From NCBI GenBank assembly GCA_020432595.1, contig JAGQGA010000004.1:16928-24561 (forward strand): a stretch of 7,634 bases of DNA, given 5' to 3'. The stretch's first letter is position 1. Every line of letters begins with the position of its first letter. This DNA comes from Anaerolineales bacterium (GTDB lineage Bacteria; Chloroflexota; Anaerolineae; Promineifilales; Promineifilaceae). Position numbers and translations under genes: made by a program. The notes below the pieces were generated by a model that did no database searches, had not been told where the DNA came from, and worked only from the letters and a program-made list of their open reading frames with translations. Below are positions 5,902 through 7,634 of the stretch, in pieces.

Positions 5902-6540
5902 ATGGCCGATCATATTAAAATTGTAGCAGAGCCGCGTGAGGTAGTGGGTAAGCAAGTGCGGGCGCTGCGTCGGGAAGGGTGGATTCCCGGTGTGGTTTAT
6001 GGGCAGAATGAGCCAACGAACGTGCAGATGGAGTGGAAGGCACTGCGTCGGGCACTGCGTGAAGCTGGCACCAGCCACCTGGTGGATCTACAGATGGATA
6101 ATGGCGTGCGTACGGTTCTGGTACGCGAGATTCAGCAACATGCCACCCGTGGGGATATTGTCCACGTGGATTTTATGGAAGTAGACACCAAGACCGAGAT
6201 CACGGCCGAAGCGGCCATTGTTTTGGTTGGTAAGCCCCATGTAGACGTGCCCGGTACGGTCATTCAAACGCAGCAAACAGTCAACATTTCTTGTTTGCCT
6301 GATGATTTGGTTGCTGAAATTGAGGTAGATATTTCCTCTATTACCTCTGCACATGATTTGGTACACGTGAGCAATATTGTGGCTCCCAAGGGGGTGACGA
6401 TTCTGGACGATGGCGAGATTTTGGTGGCTCGTTATGAAGCTGAGCGTATTGCTACAGAAGGAGAGGATGAAGAAGGGATGGGTATCTTCTCGCCTGAAGT
6501 AGAAGTGATTAGCCGTGCCAAGGACGACGATGATTTTTAA
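5902..6540 (+). CDS. rplY: 50S ribosomal protein L25 (general stress protein CTC / TL5 type)
   Basis: The protein has 212 residues. The N-terminal L25 domain (about 3-92) carries the typical 5S-rRNA-binding start EPREVVGKQVRALRREGWIP and GVVYG, then LVREIQQHATRGDIVHVDF, a hallmark of the family. A second, beta-rich TL5/CTC domain spans about 93-190 (VPIVL-like AAIVLVGKPHVDVPG, CLPDDLVAEIEVDIS, HDLVHVSNIVAPKGVTIL). The tail is acidic (EGEDEEG, ending DDDDF). The length fits the two-domain form found in many bacteria and Thermus, not the short E. coli form. It binds 5S rRNA in the large ribosomal subunit. AAAGGA at 5887-5892 lies 9 nt before the ATG. The gene is transcribed away from the DUF2267 operon and ends in a strong terminator. 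It is not followed here by pth, its frequent partner in other genomes. Confidence 0.95.
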   Translation: MADHIKIVAEPREVVGKQVRALRREGWIPGVVYGQNEPTNVQMEWKALRRALREAGTSHLVDLQMDNGVRTVLVREIQQHATRGDIVHVDFMEVDTKTEITAEAAIVLVGKPHVDVPGTVIQTQQTVNISCLPDDLVAEIEVDISSITSAHDLVHVSNIVAPKGVTILDDGEILVARYEAERIATEGEDEEGMGIFSPEVEVISRAKDDDDF

Positions 6541-6559
6541 TCATCGAACCTGTTTTTTT
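6528..6559 (+). terminator. Weak first hairpin overlapping the rplY stop codon
   Basis: CGATGATT (6528-6535) and AATCATCG (6539-6546) form a perfect 8-bp stem with a 3-nt loop that includes the first base of the TAA stop (6538-6540). A run of seven T follows at 6553-6559, but 6 nt away from the stem. The AT-rich stem and the gap make it a weak terminator at best, perhaps an RNA-end protecting hairpin in tandem with the strong one downstream. Confidence 0.35.
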
Positions 6560-6571
6560 GCGTGATCATTG

Positions 6572-6606
6572 GGGTCTGACAAAGCCTTGTCAGACCCTTT
6601 TGTTTT
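6572..6606 (+). terminator. Strong intrinsic terminator of rplY
   Basis: GGGTCTGACAA (6572-6582) and TTGTCAGACCC (6587-6597) form a perfect 11-bp stem with the 4-nt loop AGCC, followed by TTTTGTTTT (6598-6606). This is a textbook Rho-independent terminator. Its U-tract ends exactly at the first ATG of the next gene (6607). Confidence 0.93.
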
Positions 6607-7634
6607 ATGATGTGGCGGGAACGAGTTGGATTGTGCGCCATTTTGCTGCTGGCGCTGGTGCTGCGCTGGACAGGGCTGGGTTGGGATGGGTATAACCATT
6701 ACCATCCCGACGAGCGATATATTACCTGGGTGGCAACGACGATTGAGTGGCCGGCCGACTGGTCTACCGCATTTAACCCGGCGCAATCAACTTTTAACCC
6801 ATACTACTGGCCGCCGGGGGCGGAAAGCCAGGGGATTGAGGTGCTGCAAGACCAGCCGCGCAAATTTGCCTATGGGCATGTGCCGCTGTACGCGGGGGTG
6901 GCGGTGACGCGGCTGCTGGAATGGGTGGGGCCATCGTTGCGCTCACTGTTGCCGGTCGACTGGCCGTTGGTGCGAGATGTACTAAATGGGGTGGAGGCGG
7001 TGGAGTTTCGTCATTTAACGGCCGTTTCCCGCGCTCTCACCGGTCTCATTGACGTTGGCACTGTGTGGCTGGTTTTCCTGCTGGGGCGACGGCTGTACGG
7101 AACGGCCGTTGGCCTCCTCGCCGCCGCCTTTCTCGCTGTCAACGTCATGCACATCCAGCTTGCCCATTTCTTCATCTCCGACCCCTATGTGACCTTTTTT
7201 GGCGTGGCGGCAGTGTATTGGCTGGTGGTGGCCGTGCAAGAAGGCGGGGAGGGGCGTGGGGCGCAGGGCGTGGGGCGTGGGGCGGTTTGGGTGGCAGCCG
7301 TATTTGTGGGGTTGGCGATTGGCTCCAAATTTGGCGCGGTGCTGCTGCTGCTGCCGCTGACGGTGGCGATTTGGTTTATTTCTGTTGATCTTTCAGAATT
7401 TGAACCGCAAAGTTCGCAGAGGACGCAAAGAAAAGAAGCAAAATCTTTGCGTTCTTTGCGGTTCAATGTGAATCAGAATCGGTTTGTGGGGCGGCTGGTG
7501 GGGGCGGGGTTGGTGGTTTTTGCCGCCTTTTTTGTCACCAACCCGTTTGCCGTTTTAGACCAAAGCTGCGAGCTGCTGACACCAGCGGTACAGCTTGGCT
7601 CAGTCACTATTCCTGCCATTGATTGGCGTTCATG
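6607..7634 (+). CDS. Membrane glycosyltransferase of the GT-C / GT39 (PMT-like) type, 3' end outside the window
   Basis: The reading frame is open for 342 codons to the right edge. A first membrane segment (about 7-24) is followed by an extracytoplasmic loop with HPDER (33-37), the acidic motif of GT-C enzymes that contacts the polyprenyl-phosphate sugar or the acceptor. Further hydrophobic segments lie at about 147-160, 165-182, 193-210, 226-258 and 297-312. The second conserved patch, AHFFISDPYVTFF (186-198), resembles the (T/S)D-P motif after the second periplasmic helix in GT39 proteins. The likely role is transfer of a sugar from a lipid carrier to a lipid, glycan or protein on the outer face; the substrate cannot be read. 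Two hydrophilic loops are encoded by repeat DNA: a Gly/Arg-rich loop (211-225) and a Gln/Arg/Lys-rich loop (265-290). There is no Shine-Dalgarno before ATG 6607 or ATG 6610, because that DNA is the rplY terminator; a TTG at 6631 is a possible later start. Confidence 0.85.
   Translation, partial: MMWRERVGLCAILLLALVLRWTGLGWDGYNHYHPDERYITWVATTIEWPADWSTAFNPAQSTFNPYYWPPGAESQGIEVLQDQPRKFAYGHVPLYAGVAVTRLLEWVGPSLRSLLPVDWPLVRDVLNGVEAVEFRHLTAVSRALTGLIDVGTVWLVFLLGRRLYGTAVGLLAAAFLAVNVMHIQLAHFFISDPYVTFFGVAAVYWLVVAVQEGGEGRGAQGVGRGAVWVAAVFVGLAIGSKFGAVLLLLPLTVAIWFISVDLSEFEPQSSQRTQRKEAKSLRSLRFNVNQNRFVGRLVGAGLVVFAAFFVTNPFAVLDQSCELLTPAVQLGSVTIPAIDWRS
7246..7282 (+). repeat. GGGGCGT short tandem repeat inside the glycosyltransferase gene
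   Basis: The plus strand has runs of three to four G at 7246-7249, 7251-7254, 7258-7261, 7266-7268, 7272-7275 and 7279-7282, separated by A, CGT and CGCA. The unit GCGTGGGG recurs. It encodes the loop EGGEGRGAQGVGRG between two membrane segments and keeps the frame. The run is also a strong G-quadruplex motif on the coding strand, so it would be present in the mRNA. Confidence 0.65.
7400..7466. repeat. Palindromic ACCGCAAAG element inside the glycosyltransferase gene
   Basis: TTGAACCGCAAAG (7400-7412) is perfectly complementary to CTTTGCGGTTCAA (7454-7466). Inside it, ACGCAAAG (7423-7430) pairs with CTTTGCGT (7445-7452). The result is a long imperfect hairpin with a 14-nt apical loop. Words of the type ACCGCAAAG-ACGCAAAG are familiar as dispersed repeats in many environmental bacterial genomes. 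TCAGAAT occurs at 7393-7399 directly before it and again at 7473-7479, six bases after it, so it could be a target duplication. It encodes a basic loop (QRTQRKEAKSLRSLR) between membrane segments and leaves the frame open. Confidence 0.75.

Noticed and set aside
5703..5918. Small plus-strand frame of 71 codons overlapping the rplY start
   Set aside because: It overlaps the rplY ribosome binding site and start in another frame, has no Shine-Dalgarno, and covers the divergent promoter region.
7185..7466. Minus-strand frame with LCVLCELCG text
   Set aside because: This is a familiar false translation of the ACCGCAAAG and GGGGCGT repeats, antisense to the glycosyltransferase.

Overview
The window looks like a chromosomal segment of a member of the Chloroflexota (Anaerolineae/Caldilineae-like), from a genome of intermediate GC. 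This is inferred from gene style: a very long MalT/LAL-type LuxR regulator with an extra N-terminal module, a DUF348-G5-propeller lipoprotein, a GT-C glycosyltransferase with an HPDER motif, and a two-domain L25. No rRNA or other phylogenetic marker is present to prove it.

Layout. 1-124 (-) is the 5' end of a lipoprotein gene, possibly a transporter binding protein. 125-465 is a divergent intergenic region with a consensus -10 box, a leader hairpin and a terminator-like hairpin that has no gene before it. 466-3477 (+) is the LAL-family regulator, whose C-terminal LuxR helix-turn-helix is broken by an apparent 2-nt insertion near 3415-3417; the other frame restores the family ending and stops at 3488. 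3478-3576 is a short convergent gap filled with GGCTGGTGG-type inverted repeats. On the minus strand, a DUF2267 gene (5677 to 5273) is followed with an 8-nt overlap by a lipoprotein with DUF348, G5 and beta-propeller domains (5280 to 3577), probably one transcription unit. 5678-5901 is a divergent promoter region. 5902-6540 (+) is rplY (ribosomal protein L25/CTC), ended by a strong intrinsic terminator at 6572-6606. A membrane glycosyltransferase (+) begins at 6607, directly after the terminator U-tract, and runs off the window.

The genes do not form one obvious pathway. The regulator may control the divergent lipoprotein gene. The DUF2267 and G5 pair are probably co-translated, with the G5 protein on the outer face of the membrane. 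The glycosyltransferase probably uses a polyprenyl-phosphate sugar.

The main signal beyond the genes is repeat structure. The decamer palindrome AACGGCCGTT occurs seven times perfectly in 7.6 kb, where chance predicts about 0.01 copies. All copies lie in coding sequence and six of seven are read as Thr-Ala-Val, reminiscent of cyanobacterial HIP1. In addition, several unrelated short repeats sit in the convergent gap, in a signal-peptide coding region, and in two loops of the glycosyltransferase. No CRISPR array, tRNA, rRNA or complete insertion sequence is visible, and I do not see a recognisable new defence or biosynthetic system.
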